Positions 7,855-17,093 of a DNA stretch of 64,000 nt are shown one piece after another (the first letter of the stretch is position 1; each line of letters begins with the position of its first letter). The notes below the pieces were generated by a model that worked only from the letters and a program-made list of their open reading frames with translations, had not been told where the DNA came from and ran no database searches. Source of the DNA: Geodermatophilus sp. TF02-6 (GTDB lineage Bacteria; Actinomycetota; Actinomycetes; Mycobacteriales; Geodermatophilaceae); contig NZ_QOHF01000002.1 in the NCBI RefSeq assembly GCF_003319115.1, positions 124,001 through 188,000 of the forward strand, read 5' to 3'. A program made the position numbers and the translations under genes.

Positions 7855-9030
7855 ATGCGGTTGCAGCTGTCCCCGGAGCTTTCGGCCTTCCGGGAGGAGA
7901 TGCGGACGTTCTTCACCACCGAGGTACCCCAGGACATCCGCGACACGGTCGCGGCCCGGCGGCACCTGTCCAGGGACGACTACGTCCGGAGCCAGCGCAT
8001 CCTCAACGCCGCCGGGCTGGCCGTGCCGCACTGGCCGGTGGAGTGGGGCGGCCGGGACTGGACGCCGCTGCAGCGGCACATCTGGCGCGAGGAGATGCAG
8101 CTGGCCTGCGTGCCCGAGCCGCTGGCCTTCAACACCAGCATGATCGGCCCGGTGCTCGCGGCCTTCGGCAGCCAGGAGCAGAAGGAGCGGTTCCTTCCCG
8201 CCACGGCGAACATCGACATCTGGTGGTGCCAGGGCTTCTCCGAGCCCGACGCCGGCTCCGACCTGGCGTCCCTGCGCACCACCGCCGTCCGGGACGGCGA
8301 CGACTGGGTGGTCAACGGCCAGAAGACCTGGACGACGCTCGGCCAGTACGCCGACTGGATCTTCTGCCTGGTCCGCACCGACCCGCTCGCGGAGAAGAAA
8401 CAGCGCGGCATCTCGATGCTGGTCTTCCCCATGGACTCCCCCGGGGTCACGCTGCGCCCGATCGAGCTCATCGACGGCAGCCGGGAGGTCAACGAGGTCT
8501 TCTTCGAGGACGTGCGCGTGCCGAGCGAGTTCCTCGTCGGCGAGGAGAACCGCGGCTGGGACTACGCGAAGTTCCTGCTCGGCAACGAGCGGGTGGGCAT
8601 CGCGCGCATCGGCTTCACCAAGCGGCTGCTGGCCCAGGCCAAGGGGTACGCCCAGGAGGTCACCGTGGCGGGGCGCCCGCTGGCGGAGGACCCGCGGATG
8701 GCCGCGCGCATCGCCGAGGTGGAGAACGAGCTGGTCGCGCTGGAGCTCACCGCGCTGCGCGTGGTCGCCCACTCCGCCGACGGCCGGCCGCACCCGGCGT
8801 CGTCGGTGCTCAAGCTGCGCGGCTCGGAGCTGCAGCAGGCCGCCACCGAGCTGGTCGTCGACATCGCCGGCCCGCTCTCGGTCACCTCGTTCGCCGACGG
8901 CGGCTCCGAGGTCCCCGAGTGGGCCCGGGTGGCCACGCCGGAGTACCTCAACTACCGCAAGGTCTCCATCTACGGAGGCAGCAACGAGGTGCAGCGCACC
9001 ATCATCGCCGGCACGATCCTGGGGCTGTGA
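7855..9030 (+). CDS. acyl-CoA dehydrogenase (first of pair)
   Basis: A 391-residue FAD-dependent acyl-CoA dehydrogenase that introduces the alpha-beta double bond in an acyl-CoA thioester. Landmarks are the WCQGFSEPDAGSDLASL signature (family signature 1), GQKTWTTLGQYADW, NEVFFEDVRVP and the C-terminal YGGSNEVQRTIIAG (signature 2 region). The ATG at 7855 follows the purine-rich GAGAGAGAGG. The gene is 7 bp ahead of a second, divergent-sequence dehydrogenase. Such FadE pairs often form heteromeric enzymes acting on steroid side-chain or branched acyl-CoAs; the substrate here is unknown. Confidence 0.92.
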   Translation: MRLQLSPELSAFREEMRTFFTTEVPQDIRDTVAARRHLSRDDYVRSQRILNAAGLAVPHWPVEWGGRDWTPLQRHIWREEMQLACVPEPLAFNTSMIGPVLAAFGSQEQKERFLPATANIDIWWCQGFSEPDAGSDLASLRTTAVRDGDDWVVNGQKTWTTLGQYADWIFCLVRTDPLAEKKQRGISMLVFPMDSPGVTLRPIELIDGSREVNEVFFEDVRVPSEFLVGEENRGWDYAKFLLGNERVGIARIGFTKRLLAQAKGYAQEVTVAGRPLAEDPRMAARIAEVENELVALELTALRVVAHSADGRPHPASSVLKLRGSELQQAATELVVDIAGPLSVTSFADGGSEVPEWARVATPEYLNYRKVSIYGGSNEVQRTIIAGTILGL

Positions 9031-9037
9031 GGTAACC

Positions 9038-10204
9038 GTGGACTTCACCTTCGACAGCGAGCAGAACGACCTCCGGGAGGCCGTGCGCGGCCTGCTGGAG
9101 CGGTCCTACGGCGACGGCGAGCAGCGCCGCAAGGTCGCCGCCTCCGACCCCGGGTTCGACGAGGAGACCTGGGCCCGGATGGCCGAGATGGGCCTGCTCG
9201 GGCTGCCCTTCGCCGAGGAGCACGGCGGCATGGGCGCCGGCCCGATCGAGGTGGCGGTCGTGGCCGAGGAGATCGGCCGGGTGCTCGCGCCCGAGCCGTT
9301 CGTCGAGGCGGTCGTGCTGGCCGGCGGGCTGGTCGCCGCCGTCGGCACCGACGAGCAGAAGAGCGAGGTCCTGGCCGGCATCGCCGAGGGGACGACGCTC
9401 GCCGCGTTCGCGCACGCCGAGCCCGGCACCCGGTGGAGCCCGTCGGCGTCCGCCGTCACCGCCACTCCGTCACCGAACGACAGGGACGGCGACGGCTGGC
9501 GGTTGACCGGGACCAAGGAGCCCGTCCCCAACGGCGCTCGGGCCGACGTCCTGGTGGTCTCCGCCGTCGTCGACGGCGGGACGGCGCTGTTCCTCGTCCG
9601 CGGCGACGCCGAGGGCCTGACCCGCACCGGCTACCGCACCTCCGACGGCGGCCGGGCGGCGCACGTCCGCTTCGACGGCACCCCCGCCGAGGTGCTCGGC
9701 GCGGACGCCGGCGACCGGACGGCGGACGTCGAGCGGGCGCAGGCGCTCGCCCGGATCGCCTACGCCGCCGAGGCGATCGGCGTCATGGACACCGCGCTGC
9801 GGACCACCGCCGAGTACCTCAAGACCCGCAGGCAGTTCGGCGTCACCCTCAGCCGGTTCCAGGCGCTGACCTTCCGCGCCGCGGACATGTACGTCTCGCT
9901 GGAACTGGCCCGCAGCACCGCGCTGTGGGCGAGCATGGTCGCCGACGCCGGCGGGGACGTCGTCGCCGCGGCCGACCGCGCCCGGTTGCAGACCAGCCGC
10001 GCCGGGCGGCACATCGGCAAGGAGGCCATCCAGCTGCACGGCGGCATCGGCGTCACCGCCGAGTACACCGTCGGCCACCACACCAGCCGGCTCACCGCGA
10101 TCGACCACCTGCTCGGCGACGGCGACTGGGCGGCCGACCGGCTCGCGCGCACCGTCACCCGCTACGAGACGGTCGACCCGCTCGGCGCTCCCTACACCGG
10201 CTGA
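9038..10204 (+). CDS. acyl-CoA dehydrogenase (second of pair)
   Basis: A 388-residue acyl-CoA dehydrogenase family protein starting at GTG 9038. It keeps the N-terminal helical domain (MDFTFDSEQNDLREAV style), LRTTAEYLKTRRQFGVTLSRFQ and the C-terminal GKEAIQLHGGIGVTAEYTVGH segment, but lacks the clear SEPDAGSD-type signature of its neighbour; the corresponding region reads AFAHAEPGTRW. This pattern, one canonical and one degenerate chain, is typical of heteromeric FadE enzymes in actinobacteria. The stop is followed directly by a GC-rich repeat. Confidence 0.9.
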   Translation: MDFTFDSEQNDLREAVRGLLERSYGDGEQRRKVAASDPGFDEETWARMAEMGLLGLPFAEEHGGMGAGPIEVAVVAEEIGRVLAPEPFVEAVVLAGGLVAAVGTDEQKSEVLAGIAEGTTLAAFAHAEPGTRWSPSASAVTATPSPNDRDGDGWRLTGTKEPVPNGARADVLVVSAVVDGGTALFLVRGDAEGLTRTGYRTSDGGRAAHVRFDGTPAEVLGADAGDRTADVERAQALARIAYAAEAIGVMDTALRTTAEYLKTRRQFGVTLSRFQALTFRAADMYVSLELARSTALWASMVADAGGDVVAAADRARLQTSRAGRHIGKEAIQLHGGIGVTAEYTVGHHTSRLTAIDHLLGDGDWAADRLARTVTRYETVDPLGAPYTG

Positions 10205-10330
10205 AGGACCCCGTCCTGCCCACCCTTCGCACGCTCGCGGCGGGACCCTGGCCCCCTTGCAGGGTCCCGCCGCTGGCCCCGTCCCGAGGCTCATCCCGAG
10301 CTTGCGAGGGGTGAGAGGACGGGGTCCTTC
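10203..10330. repeat. GC-rich nested-hairpin repeat, copy A
   Basis: Begins inside the stop codon of the upstream dehydrogenase. The outer arms GAAGGACCCCGTCCT (10203-10217) and AGGACGGGGTCCTTC (10316-10330) are perfect 15-bp inverted repeats. An inner pair, GCGGGACCCTG and CAGGGTCCCGC, nests inside. A further copy fragment with CCTGCAGGGGGCC follows up to about 10372. It probably acts as a terminator or structured RNA end. It fills most of the 286-bp gap before pntA. Confidence 0.75.
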
Positions 10331-10490
10331 CCCGGTGCCCTGCAGGGGGCCGAGCGGCCGGCGTCCCCTCGGGACGCCGGCCGCCTCGTGTGTGGATCGC
10401 CGCACAGCCGGTGCCCGGGTGGTGGTGCAGATCACGGGGTTCGGCATCATACGGGGACCCCGCGTCCGACCGCCGAAGAACGGAGCCGCC

Positions 10491-12044
10491 GTGCTCATCG
10501 GAGTGCCCAGGGAGACCCGCCCCGGCGAGACGCGGGTGGCGGCCACCCCGGCCACCGTCCGCCAGTTGCTCGCCCTCGGCTACGGGGTCGTGGTCGAGTC
10601 GGGCGCCGGAGCGGCCAGCAGCTTCCCCGACGAGGCCTACGCCGAGGCCGGCGCGCGGGTGGGCAGCGGCGACGAGGCCTGGGGCGCCGACGTCGTCCTG
10701 CACGTGGCCAAGCCGACCGACGGCGAGATCCGGCGACTCCGCGGGGGCGCGGTCCTGGTGAGCACGCTCGCGCCCGCCCTCGACCCCGGCGTCGTGGAGA
10801 CCCTCGCCGACCGGCGGGTCACCGCGCTGGCGATGGACGCCGTCCCGCGGATCTCCCGAGCGCAGTCGCTGGACGTGCTGTCCTCCATGGCCAACATCGC
10901 CGGCTACCGGGCGGTGATCGAGGCTGCGCACGCCTTCGGCCGGCTGTTCACCGGCCAGGTGACCGCCGCCGGCAAGGTGCCCCCCGCGAAGGTGCTCGTC
11001 GTCGGCGCGGGCGTCGCCGGCCTGGCTGCGATCGGGGCGGCGAGCAGCCTCGGGGCGATCGTGCGGGCCACCGACGTCCGCCCCGAGGTCGCCGAGCAGA
11101 TCGCCTCGATGGGCGGGGAGTACGTCGGCGTCCCGGCCTCGCCTTCCGACGGCACGGAGCAGCAGGGCGGCGGCACCGGCTACGCGAGCGTGACCTCCGC
11201 GGACTACGACCGGCGGGCCGCGGCGATGTACGCCGAGCAGGCCCGCGACGTCGACATCGTCATCACCACCGCGCTCATCCCCGGCCGCCCGGCGCCGCGG
11301 CTGATCACCGAGGAGATGGTGGCCAGCATGCGACCGGGCAGCGTGGTCGTGGACATGGCGGCCGCGCAGGACGGCAACGTGGCCGGCTCGGTGCCCGACG
11401 AGGTGGTGGTCACCCCGGGCGGGGTCACGATCGTCGGCTACACCGACCTGCCCGGCCGGCTGCCCGGCCAGGCCTCGCAGCTGTTCGGCACGAACCTGGT
11501 CAACCTGCTCAAGCTGCTCACCCCGGGCAAGGACGGCCGGCTCGTCCTCGACCTCGACGACGTCGTGCAGCGGTCGATGACCGTCGTCCGGGACGGCGAG
11601 GTCCTGTGGCCACCTCCTCCGGTGCAGGTGTCGGCGGCACCGGCTGCCGCGCCCGCCCCGCGCCCGGCCGCCGCCGCGCCGGCGACGAGGCCGGCGCGCT
11701 CCCCCGTCCGCACCTCCGCCCTGGTCGGCGCCGCCGCCGTGCTGCTGTTCCTGCTGACCGCCCTCTCGCCCAACCAGCTGATCGGCAACCTCACCGTCTT
11801 CGCCCTGGCGGTCGTCGTCGGCTTCTACGTCATCGGGTCGGTGCACCACGCGCTGCACACCCCGCTGATGAGCGTGACCAACGCGATCTCCGGGATCATC
11901 CTGGTCGGCGCCCTGCTGCAGATCGGCCACACCAGCACGCTGGTGACCGTGCTGGCGACGGTCGCGGTGCTGGTGGCCAGCATCAACGTCTTCGGCGGGT
12001 TCGCCGTGACCCGCCGCATGCTCGGCATGTTCTCGAGGAGCTGA
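10491..12044 (+). CDS. pntA: NAD(P) transhydrogenase subunit alpha, full length
   Basis: A 517-residue alpha subunit of the proton-translocating transhydrogenase (NADH plus NADP+ to NAD+ plus NADPH). Domain I (residues 1 to about 380) holds the NAD site: [16 protein letters not shown] near the start, the Rossmann [13 protein letters not shown] near 172, RATDVRP, and [12 protein letters not shown] proline/alanine linker follows. About four membrane helices (from about 405) belong to domain II. Many actinobacteria and proteobacteria split this into pntAA and pntAB; here it is one E. coli-like chain. The GTG at 10491 is followed by the family start VLIGVPRE. Confidence 0.95.
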   Translation: MLIGVPRETRPGETRVAATPATVRQLLALGYGVVVESGAGAASSFPDEAYAEAGARVGSGDEAWGADVVLHVAKPTDGEIRRLRGGAVLVSTLAPALDPGVVETLADRRVTALAMDAVPRISRAQSLDVLSSMANIAGYRAVIEAAHAFGRLFTGQVTAAGKVPPAKVLVVGAGVAGLAAIGAASSLGAIVRATDVRPEVAEQIASMGGEYVGVPASPSDGTEQQGGGTGYASVTSADYDRRAAAMYAEQARDVDIVITTALIPGRPAPRLITEEMVASMRPGSVVVDMAAAQDGNVAGSVPDEVVVTPGGVTIVGYTDLPGRLPGQASQLFGTNLVNLLKLLTPGKDGRLVLDLDDVVQRSMTVVRDGEVLWPPPPVQVSAAPAAAPAPRPAAAAPATRPARSPVRTSALVGAAAVLLFLLTALSPNQLIGNLTVFALAVVVGFYVIGSVHHALHTPLMSVTNAISGIILVGALLQIGHTSTLVTVLATVAVLVASINVFGGFAVTRRMLGMFSRS

Positions 12045-12049
12045 CGACG

Positions 12050-13456
12050 GTGACCGCTGCCTCCGCCGCCGCCGCGGCCTACATCGTCGCCGGTCTGCTG
12101 TTCGTGCTGAGCCTGGCCGGGCTGTCCCGGCACGAGACCGCCAAGACCGGCAACGCCTACGGCATCGCCGGCATGGCGATCGCGCTGGCCGCCACCATCG
12201 GGCTGGCCGCCCGCAGCCTCGAGGCCGCTGCCGTCGGGCTCATCGTGGTCGCCATGGCCGCCGGTGGGGCCATCGGGCTGTGGCGGGCCCGCCGGGTCGA
12301 GATGACCGGCATGCCGGAGCTGATCGCGGTCCTGCACAGCTTCGTCGGCCTGGCCGCCGTCCTCGTCGGCTGGAACGGCTACCTGTCGGTGGAGCGGGCC
12401 GGCGCGGCCCAGACCGAGGTGCCCGCCGGCCTGCTCGGCATCCACTCCGCCGAGGTGGTCATCGGGGTGTTCATCGGCGCGGTGACCTTCACCGGCTCGA
12501 TCGTCGCCTTCCTCAAGCTCTCGGCGCGGATCAAGAGCAGCCCGCTCATGCTGCCCGGCCGCAACTGGCTCAACGTCGGTGTGCTGGTCGCCTTCGCCGC
12601 GCTCACCGTCGCCTTCGTCCTCTCCCCGAACCTCGGCGTGCTCGCCGTCGTCACGGTGCTGGCCCTGGCCCTGGGCTGGCACCTGGTCGCCTCGATCGGC
12701 GGTGGCGACATGCCGGTGGTCGTGTCGATGCTCAACAGCTACTCCGGGTGGGCGGCCGCGGCGTCGGGTTTCCTGCTCGACAACGACCTGCTGATCATCA
12801 CCGGTGCCCTGGTCGGTTCGTCGGGCGCCTACCTCTCCTGGATCATGTGCCGGGCGATGAACCGCTCGTTCCTGTCGGTCATCGCCGGCGGGTTCGGCAC
12901 CGAGGGCAGCACGGCGGCGGGCACCGCGGACGGCGAGCACACCGAGATCAGCCCGGAGGAGGCCGCCGACCTGTTGCGCACCGCCCGGTCGGTGGTCATC
13001 ACGCCGGGCTACGGCATGGCCGTCGCGCATGCCCAGTACCCGGTCGCCGAGCTGACCCGCCAGCTCACCGACAAGGGCGTGCAGGTGCGCTTCGGCATCC
13101 ACCCGGTCGCCGGCCGGCTGCCCGGCCACATGAACGTGCTGCTGGCCGAGGCCAAGGTGCCCTACGACGTCGTCCTGGAGATGGACGAGATCAACGACGA
13201 CTTCGCCGGCACCGACGTCGTCCTGGTGATCGGCGCCAACGACACGGTCAACCCCGCCGCGCTCGAGGACCCGGGCAGCCCGATCGCCGGCATGCCGGTG
13301 CTGCAGGTGTGGGAGGCCGAGCACGTCGTCGTCTTCAAGCGGTCGATGAACACCGGCTACGCCGGGGTGCAGAACCCGCTGTTCTTCCGGGACAACACCC
13401 GGATGCTCTTCGGCGACGCCCGCGAGCGGGTCGAGGACATCATCAAGGCGCTCTGA
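12050..13456 (+). CDS. pntB: NAD(P) transhydrogenase subunit beta
   Basis: A 468-residue partner of pntA with about eight or nine membrane helices in the first 270 residues, then the NADP-binding domain [19 protein letters not shown] near 313-328, [41 protein letters not shown], and the [17 protein letters not shown]-terminal region. It uses the proton gradient to make NADPH. GTG at 12050, 5 bp after pntA. The last codons (IIKAL and stop) form the first unit of a 16-bp tandem triplication. Confidence 0.96.
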   Translation: MTAASAAAAAYIVAGLLFVLSLAGLSRHETAKTGNAYGIAGMAIALAATIGLAARSLEAAAVGLIVVAMAAGGAIGLWRARRVEMTGMPELIAVLHSFVGLAAVLVGWNGYLSVERAGAAQTEVPAGLLGIHSAEVVIGVFIGAVTFTGSIVAFLKLSARIKSSPLMLPGRNWLNVGVLVAFAALTVAFVLSPNLGVLAVVTVLALALGWHLVASIGGGDMPVVVSMLNSYSGWAAAASGFLLDNDLLIITGALVGSSGAYLSWIMCRAMNRSFLSVIAGGFGTEGSTAAGTADGEHTEISPEEAADLLRTARSVVITPGYGMAVAHAQYPVAELTRQLTDKGVQVRFGIHPVAGRLPGHMNVLLAEAKVPYDVVLEMDEINDDFAGTDVVLVIGANDTVNPAALEDPGSPIAGMPVLQVWEAEHVVVFKRSMNTGYAGVQNPLFFRDNTRMLFGDARERVEDIIKAL

Positions 13457-13489
13457 GATCAAGGCGCTGTGAGATCAAGGCGCTGTGAG
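13442..13489 (+). repeat. 16-bp tandem triplication over the pntB stop
   Basis: Three contiguous 16-bp units, ATCAAGGCGCTSTGAG, at 13442-13457, 13458-13473 and 13474-13489. The first encodes the end of PntB including its TGA. The third contains the GTG start of the next gene. Units 2 and 3 are identical; unit 1 differs at one base. Confidence 0.95.
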
Positions 13490-13994
13490 CGCACCGCCGG
13501 TTGCGGGGACGGCCCGGGTCGCCCACGGTTTCCCCGTGGACCCCTTCCGCGGCCTGGGCATGCCGCGCATCCCCGGCCTGTCCGAGCTGCTCGCGCAGCT
13601 GCAGGCGCAGACCGAGGCGCTGGCGCAGCTGCCGCGGACGCTCACCGACCTCAACAGCGCCGTCCGCGAGCTGATCGCCGCCACCAGGGTGGCGACCGAG
13701 ACGATCACCTCGGCACAGCGCACCGCCGAGCGCCTCGAGGGGCTGGTCGAGGAGCTGGAGGAGCCGGTGCGGGCGCTGCGGCCCGGGCTGGAGCGGGTGG
13801 GCCGGGTGCTGGACGACCCGGCGATCGACACGGTGCCCGACACGCTGCGGACCATCGCCGACGACCTGCTGCCGCTGGTGCACGCCCTGCGGCAGGCCAC
13901 CGCCCGGCTCGGCACCGTCTCCGGGACGGTCACCGGGATCCTGCGCCGCCATGCGCCCGGGAACAAGGGCCGGCCGGAGGACGACGTCCTCTGA
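13485..13994 (+). CDS. hypothetical helical protein, phasin-like layout
   Basis: A 169-residue protein without membrane segments. After a short variable N-terminus (PVDPFRGLGMPRIPGLSELL) it consists of long amphipathic helices: LQAQTEALAQLPRTLTDLNS, then ERLEGLVEELEEPVRALRPG and a C-terminal helix. It is likely a coiled-coil or bundle protein. The layout resembles the protein at 16254-16670, but I cannot name a family. The GTG start lies inside the third 16-bp repeat unit behind pntB. Another in-frame start is possible. Confidence 0.6.
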   Translation: MSAPPVAGTARVAHGFPVDPFRGLGMPRIPGLSELLAQLQAQTEALAQLPRTLTDLNSAVRELIAATRVATETITSAQRTAERLEGLVEELEEPVRALRPGLERVGRVLDDPAIDTVPDTLRTIADDLLPLVHALRQATARLGTVSGTVTGILRRHAPGNKGRPEDDVL

Positions 13995-14028
13995 CGCACC
14001 GCAGCCGCACGGCCAGGGTGCGCCAGAC

Positions 14029-14227
14029 GGGAACGACCCGGACGAGATCGTCGAGTCCTGCGAAGTCATCGTTCTGCGAAGTCATCGCCGTTGCGGGTGC
14101 AGAGGTCCAGTCCGTGGGCGTGTGCGGTGGCCGCGATCAGCAGGTCGGCCAGCCGGCTCCACGGCGTCGATCACCGTCGCGTCGTGCGCAGTTCCCGCTG
14201 CGCGATGACCTCCACCGCGGACGTCAC
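14029..14227 (-). pseudogene. relic of a Phd-type antitoxin / VapC-type toxin module
   Basis: Read on the minus strand, 14227-14186 encodes VTSAVEVIAQRELR, a Phd/YefM-like antitoxin start. The following TVIDAVEPAG fits the same family only in another frame. Sequence then jumps to ADLLIAATAHAHGLDLCTRN, the C-terminal active-site region of a PIN-domain VapC, followed by GDDFA. A 16-bp tandem duplication at 14055-14086 breaks the frame; without it the toxin would continue GDDFAGLDDLVRVV. The rest of the antitoxin and most of the toxin are missing. The upstream operator is still present. The call rests on motif reading, not on a search. Confidence 0.72.
14055..14086 (-). repeat. 16-bp tandem duplication within the toxin relic
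   Basis: Minus-strand units GATGACTTCGCAGAAC and GATGACTTCGCAGGAC lie head to tail and differ at one base. The duplication shifts the frame at the end of the VapC-like relic. Same unit length as the triplication behind pntB, 600 bp away. Confidence 0.9.
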
Positions 14228-14234
14228 CGTAGCA

Positions 14235-14249
14235 ACCTGTGCTACAGGT
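14235..14249. promoter_or_regulatory. inverted repeat, retained toxin-antitoxin operator
   Basis: ACCTGT-GCT-ACAGGT is a perfect 6-3-6 inverted repeat just ahead of the antitoxin relic start. This is the usual place and form of autoregulatory operators of Phd-type modules. It appears to have outlived its genes. Confidence 0.5.
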
Positions 14250-14273
14250 GCGACGATCGAGCGGCGACGCGCC

Positions 14274-14816
14274 TCACCGGTCGCGCGCCAGCACGAAGGC
14301 GAACGGCTCGGGCAGGCCGCGCATGTCCATGAGGCCGAGCAGCACGTCCGGGTCGACCTGCCGGAAGACGTCGACGATCGGCAGCCGGTCGTAGAGCAGC
14401 GCCGTGGTGACGACGCCGCGGTGCTCGACCGGCCGCAGCCGGCCCCCGGGCCGGCGGGTGCGCAGCAGCGGCCGGACCACGGTGAACGCGGCGCGGGCGG
14501 GCCGGCTGCGGGCCAGCGCCGGGGCCCGGCGCAGCACGGTCAGCGGTGCCGGCGCGGGGTCGACCGGGCGGGGCCGGCCGGCCCGGTCGCAGAACAGCAG
14601 CGGGTGCACCGTCTCGGCGTCCACCACCTCCTTGCCCCACCAGCGGTACGCCGGCAGCAGCCCGTCCAGCCGGGACCCGGTGGGCAGCTCGGTGCCCCGC
14701 CAGCGGCCGACGAGGGTGTCCGGCCCGACGGCGGGCAGCCGGTCGAAGAACGCCAGGACGTCGACCGGCGCGGCGCCGCCCCGGTGCCGGTCGAGCCAGC
14801 GCAGCGCCTCGGTCAC
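14274..14816 (-). CDS. GXWXG / DUF4334 domain protein
   Basis: A 180-residue soluble protein with the GXWXG-type start [20 protein letters not shown], then [19 protein letters not shown] and [13 protein letters not shown], and a C-terminal DUF4334-like part ([40 protein letters not shown]). Length and order match this family of unknown function. The GTG at 14816 overlaps the stop of the pentapeptide-repeat gene as GTGA, so the two are a translational pair. Confidence 0.85.
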   Translation of the reverse strand: MTEALRWLDRHRGGAAPVDVLAFFDRLPAVGPDTLVGRWRGTELPTGSRLDGLLPAYRWWGKEVVDAETVHPLLFCDRAGRPRPVDPAPAPLTVLRRAPALARSRPARAAFTVVRPLLRTRRPGGRLRPVEHRGVVTTALLYDRLPIVDVFRQVDPDVLLGLMDMRGLPEPFAFVLARDR

Positions 14817-15796
14817 CGCCGCTCCCAGTGCACCGGGTGCTCCAGGCCGGCCGGCAGTCGGGTGGCCGCGTCCCCGCGGGCGGCGGCCACCTGCGGGCGG
14901 GTGAGGAACAGCGCACCGGACAGGTCGGCGCCGCGCAGGTCCGCCGCCCGCAGGTCGGCGCCCAGCAGGTCGGCCGCGCGCAGGTCCGCGTCGCGCAGGT
15001 CGGCGCCGATGAGGTAGGCCCCGCGCAGGCTCACCCCGCGCAGGTCCGCGCGGCGCAGGTCGGCGCCCACCAGGTCGGCGCCCCGCTGCTGAAGGGCCCC
15101 GTCCTCCTCACCGGGGAAGGACCCCGTCCTCCCCACCCTTCGCGAGCTCAGGGTGGGACCCGGGACGGGGCCGCGGCGAGCCTCTGGACGGGGCCTGCCC
15201 AGGCCGGGGCCGCGGCGGGCCCCTGCAGGGGGCCGCCTGCGGACGGTGGCCCGCGCCCGCTCGCTGACCTCCGCCAGCAGCGCCCCGGCCTCGGCGCGCA
15301 GGGCGGCGGGATCGACGGCGGCCAGCTCGTCGGCGCCGGCGGCGGTGAGCCGCACGGTGCGCTCCCGGGCGGCGGTGAGCTCCCGGTGCAGCGGCGCGGC
15401 CGCCGGCAGGGCCAGCGCCTCGGTGAGGTACCAGAGCAGCTCGTGCAGCTGCCGCTGCACGCCGAACGCCGCGAACACCCGGTCGGCCAGCTCGGGCGAC
15501 TCGCGCCAGTCCCGCCCGCCGAAGGTGACCTGCACCGTCTGCTGGCCGGCACCGAAGCAGTCGAACACCGTGCAGCCGGGAAAGCCGCGCTCGCGCAGCT
15601 CGGCGTGGATGCCGCAGCGGGAGTCGGGCTGCAGGTGCGGGCACGCCCGCCCGGCCGGCTTGTCGATGGCGAAGTCCGCCGACGCGGCGAAGGCCGGCGC
15701 CACGCAGCACAGCCCCGCGCATCGGGCGCAGTCCGCGCGCAGGTGCGCCCGGGGGTCGGCGGCGGCGGGTACGGCTCCTCCGCGGCGCTGGGCCAT
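14813..15796 (-). CDS. Cys-rich / pentapeptide-repeat protein with in-frame repeat insertion
   Basis: A 327-residue protein. The N-terminal part has eight Cys (C23, C26, C30, C31, C51, C60, C74, C79; the pattern CARCAGLCC is clear), suggesting a metal or Fe-S site. Residues about 85-185 are helical. From about 238 a pentapeptide-repeat right-handed helix follows ([16 protein letters not shown] and so on). Residues about 186-235 are encoded by a copy of the GC-rich interspersed repeat (15091-15240). They are Arg/Gly/Pro-rich and unlike either flank, but the frame stays open. The ATG at 15796 is the first start with the Cys domain. Confidence 0.8.
   Translation of the reverse strand: MAQRRGGAVPAAADPRAHLRADCARCAGLCCVAPAFAASADFAIDKPAGRACPHLQPDSRCGIHAELRERGFPGCTVFDCFGAGQQTVQVTFGGRDWRESPELADRVFAAFGVQRQLHELLWYLTEALALPAAAPLHRELTAARERTVRLTAAGADELAAVDPAALRAEAGALLAEVSERARATVRRRPPAGARRGPGLGRPRPEARRGPVPGPTLSSRRVGRTGSFPGEEDGALQQRGADLVGADLRRADLRGVSLRGAYLIGADLRDADLRAADLLGADLRAADLRGADLSGALFLTRPQVAAARGDAATRLPAGLEHPVHWERR
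15091..15240. repeat. GC-rich nested-hairpin repeat, copy B (inside a gene)
   Basis: Contains the family start twice (GAAGGGCCCCGTCC, then AAGGACCCCGTCC), the CCCACCCTTCGCGAGCTC box and CCCCTGCAGGGGGCC. About 150 bp, a multiple of three, so the surrounding reading frame is preserved. Confidence 0.7.
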
Positions 15797-15844
15797 CGCC
15801 GTTCTCCTCTCGCCTGGGATGGGTCGCCTGCCGATGATGCCGGG

Positions 15845-16228
15845 GTGGACGTGCTGAGCAGCCGGGTGCTGGTGACGCCGCTCGACCCCGCGCGGTCGCA
15901 GGCCTTCTACCGCGACGTCCTGGGGCTCGCGGTCTACCGGGAGTTCGGCCCACCGGAGCACCCCGGGGTGGTGTTCTTCCTCGGCAACGGCCTGCTGGAG
16001 GTCTCCGGCCGCGGCGACCAGCCGCCGCGCGGGATGGCGCTGTGGGTGCAGGTGCGCGACGCCGCCGCCGAGTACGCGCGGCTGCGCGCGGCCGGGGTGA
16101 GCCTGCTGCGCGAGCCGCGGACCGAGCCGTGGGGGCTGGTCGAGGCGTGGGTGGCCGACCCCGACGGGGTCCGGATCGTGCTGGTCGAGGTGCCGCCCGA
16201 CCACCCGCTGCGCCGCGACCGCCGCTGA
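15845..16228 (+). CDS. VOC/glyoxalase-superfamily protein
   Basis: A 127-residue single VOC domain (paired beta-alpha-beta-beta-beta units). Motifs: [20 protein letters not shown] at the N-terminus, [12 protein letters not shown], and [19 protein letters not shown] at the C-terminus, with a Glu as usual for metal-binding members. The GTG at 15845 is used because upstream sequence is antisense to the preceding gene. Members include glyoxalase I, ring-cleavage enzymes and resistance proteins; the substrate is not predictable. Confidence 0.85.
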   Translation: MDVLSSRVLVTPLDPARSQAFYRDVLGLAVYREFGPPEHPGVVFFLGNGLLEVSGRGDQPPRGMALWVQVRDAAAEYARLRAAGVSLLREPRTEPWGLVEAWVADPDGVRIVLVEVPPDHPLRRDRR

Positions 16229-16253
16229 ACGCGCGGTCGGGCAGCCGGACCGG

Positions 16254-16670
16254 TCAGAGGGTGGGGTCGGCCGGCTTCGGCTGGGAGCGCTCGGACGGCG
16301 TCCCGCGCACGAAGTCGCCCACCGACTCCTCCAGCCGCGCCCAGGTGGTGCTCCACTCGACCAGCGGGTCGAGGATCCGCTCGAAGACGGCCAGCTGCTC
16401 GTCGAAGGCCTGCAGCTGGGCCGTCATCGCCTGGATCTGCGTGCGCTGGCCGCGCACCGCCCGGTCGATCGCCCGCAGCTGGGCCGCCGACAGCGCCCCG
16501 GGCGGCGAGGGCAGCCGCGGCAGCGAGAAGGGCACCGCACCGGCGGCCCCGCTGGCCAGCCCGCGGGCGCGGTCGGTGAAGGCTCGCAACTGGCTGACGA
16601 ACTCCTCGACCGACCGGCTGACCAGGTTGCCGGAGCCCGGTTCGCGGCCGCCGTCGTCGTGCTCGCTCAT
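16254..16670 (-). CDS. hypothetical coiled-coil protein
   Basis: A 138-residue soluble protein, mostly helical. It has a charged N-terminus, [20 protein letters not shown], a proline-rich hinge ([13 protein letters not shown]), then [20 protein letters not shown] and further heptads ending in a charged tail. It has no recognised domain. It starts at the ATG at 16668-16670; the same frame stays open upstream only because it runs into the decayed DUF72 gene. Its arrangement resembles the protein at 13485-13994. Confidence 0.65.
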   Translation of the reverse strand: MSEHDDGGREPGSGNLVSRSVEEFVSQLRAFTDRARGLASGAAGAVPFSLPRLPSPPGALSAAQLRAIDRAVRGQRTQIQAMTAQLQAFDEQLAVFERILDPLVEWSTTWARLEESVGDFVRGTPSERSQPKPADPTL

Positions 16671-16730
16671 GCCCCCAGTGTCCCGTCCGCCGGCTCCCGG
16701 CGCGCCCTCATCGCGTACCACGCTGGGGGC

Positions 16731-17093
16731 GTGTTCTGGGCGCACGCCGTCGCGGTGGTGCACGGCCTCGCCGTCGTCCTCGTGGTGGCCGGCGCGCCGC
16801 TGGCGCTGCGGGTGCCGCGGCTGCTGCTGGTGCACGTCCCGGTGGCCGCGGCGGTCCTCGCCGTGAACCTCGCCGGGGCGCCCTGCCCGCTCACCGAGTT
16901 CGAGCTGGCGCTGCGCGAGCACGCCGGCGCCGCGCCGTACACCGGCGGCTTCCTGGGCCACTACGCGCTGGCCCCGCTCGGCCTGGACGTGGGCAGCCCG
17001 GCGGTGCAGGCAGGCATCCACACGGTGGTGCTCGTGCCGAACGCCGCCGGGTACGGGCTGCTCGCCGCCCGGGCGGTCCGCCGCCGTCAGCAG
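16731..17093 (+). CDS. DUF2784-like membrane protein, no proper stop codon
   Basis: About 121 residues match the layout of DUF2784 proteins: an N-terminal helix (HAVAVVHGLAVVLVVAGAPL), a second and third helix, the conserved CPLTEFE motif, GGFLGHYALAPL, and a last helix ending in Arg residues. The family normally stops here. In this window no in-frame stop occurs after the final RRRQQ; the frame runs on to 18407 antisense to two other genes. The end given is the end of recognisable domain, not a stop codon. GTG start at 16731. Confidence 0.6.
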
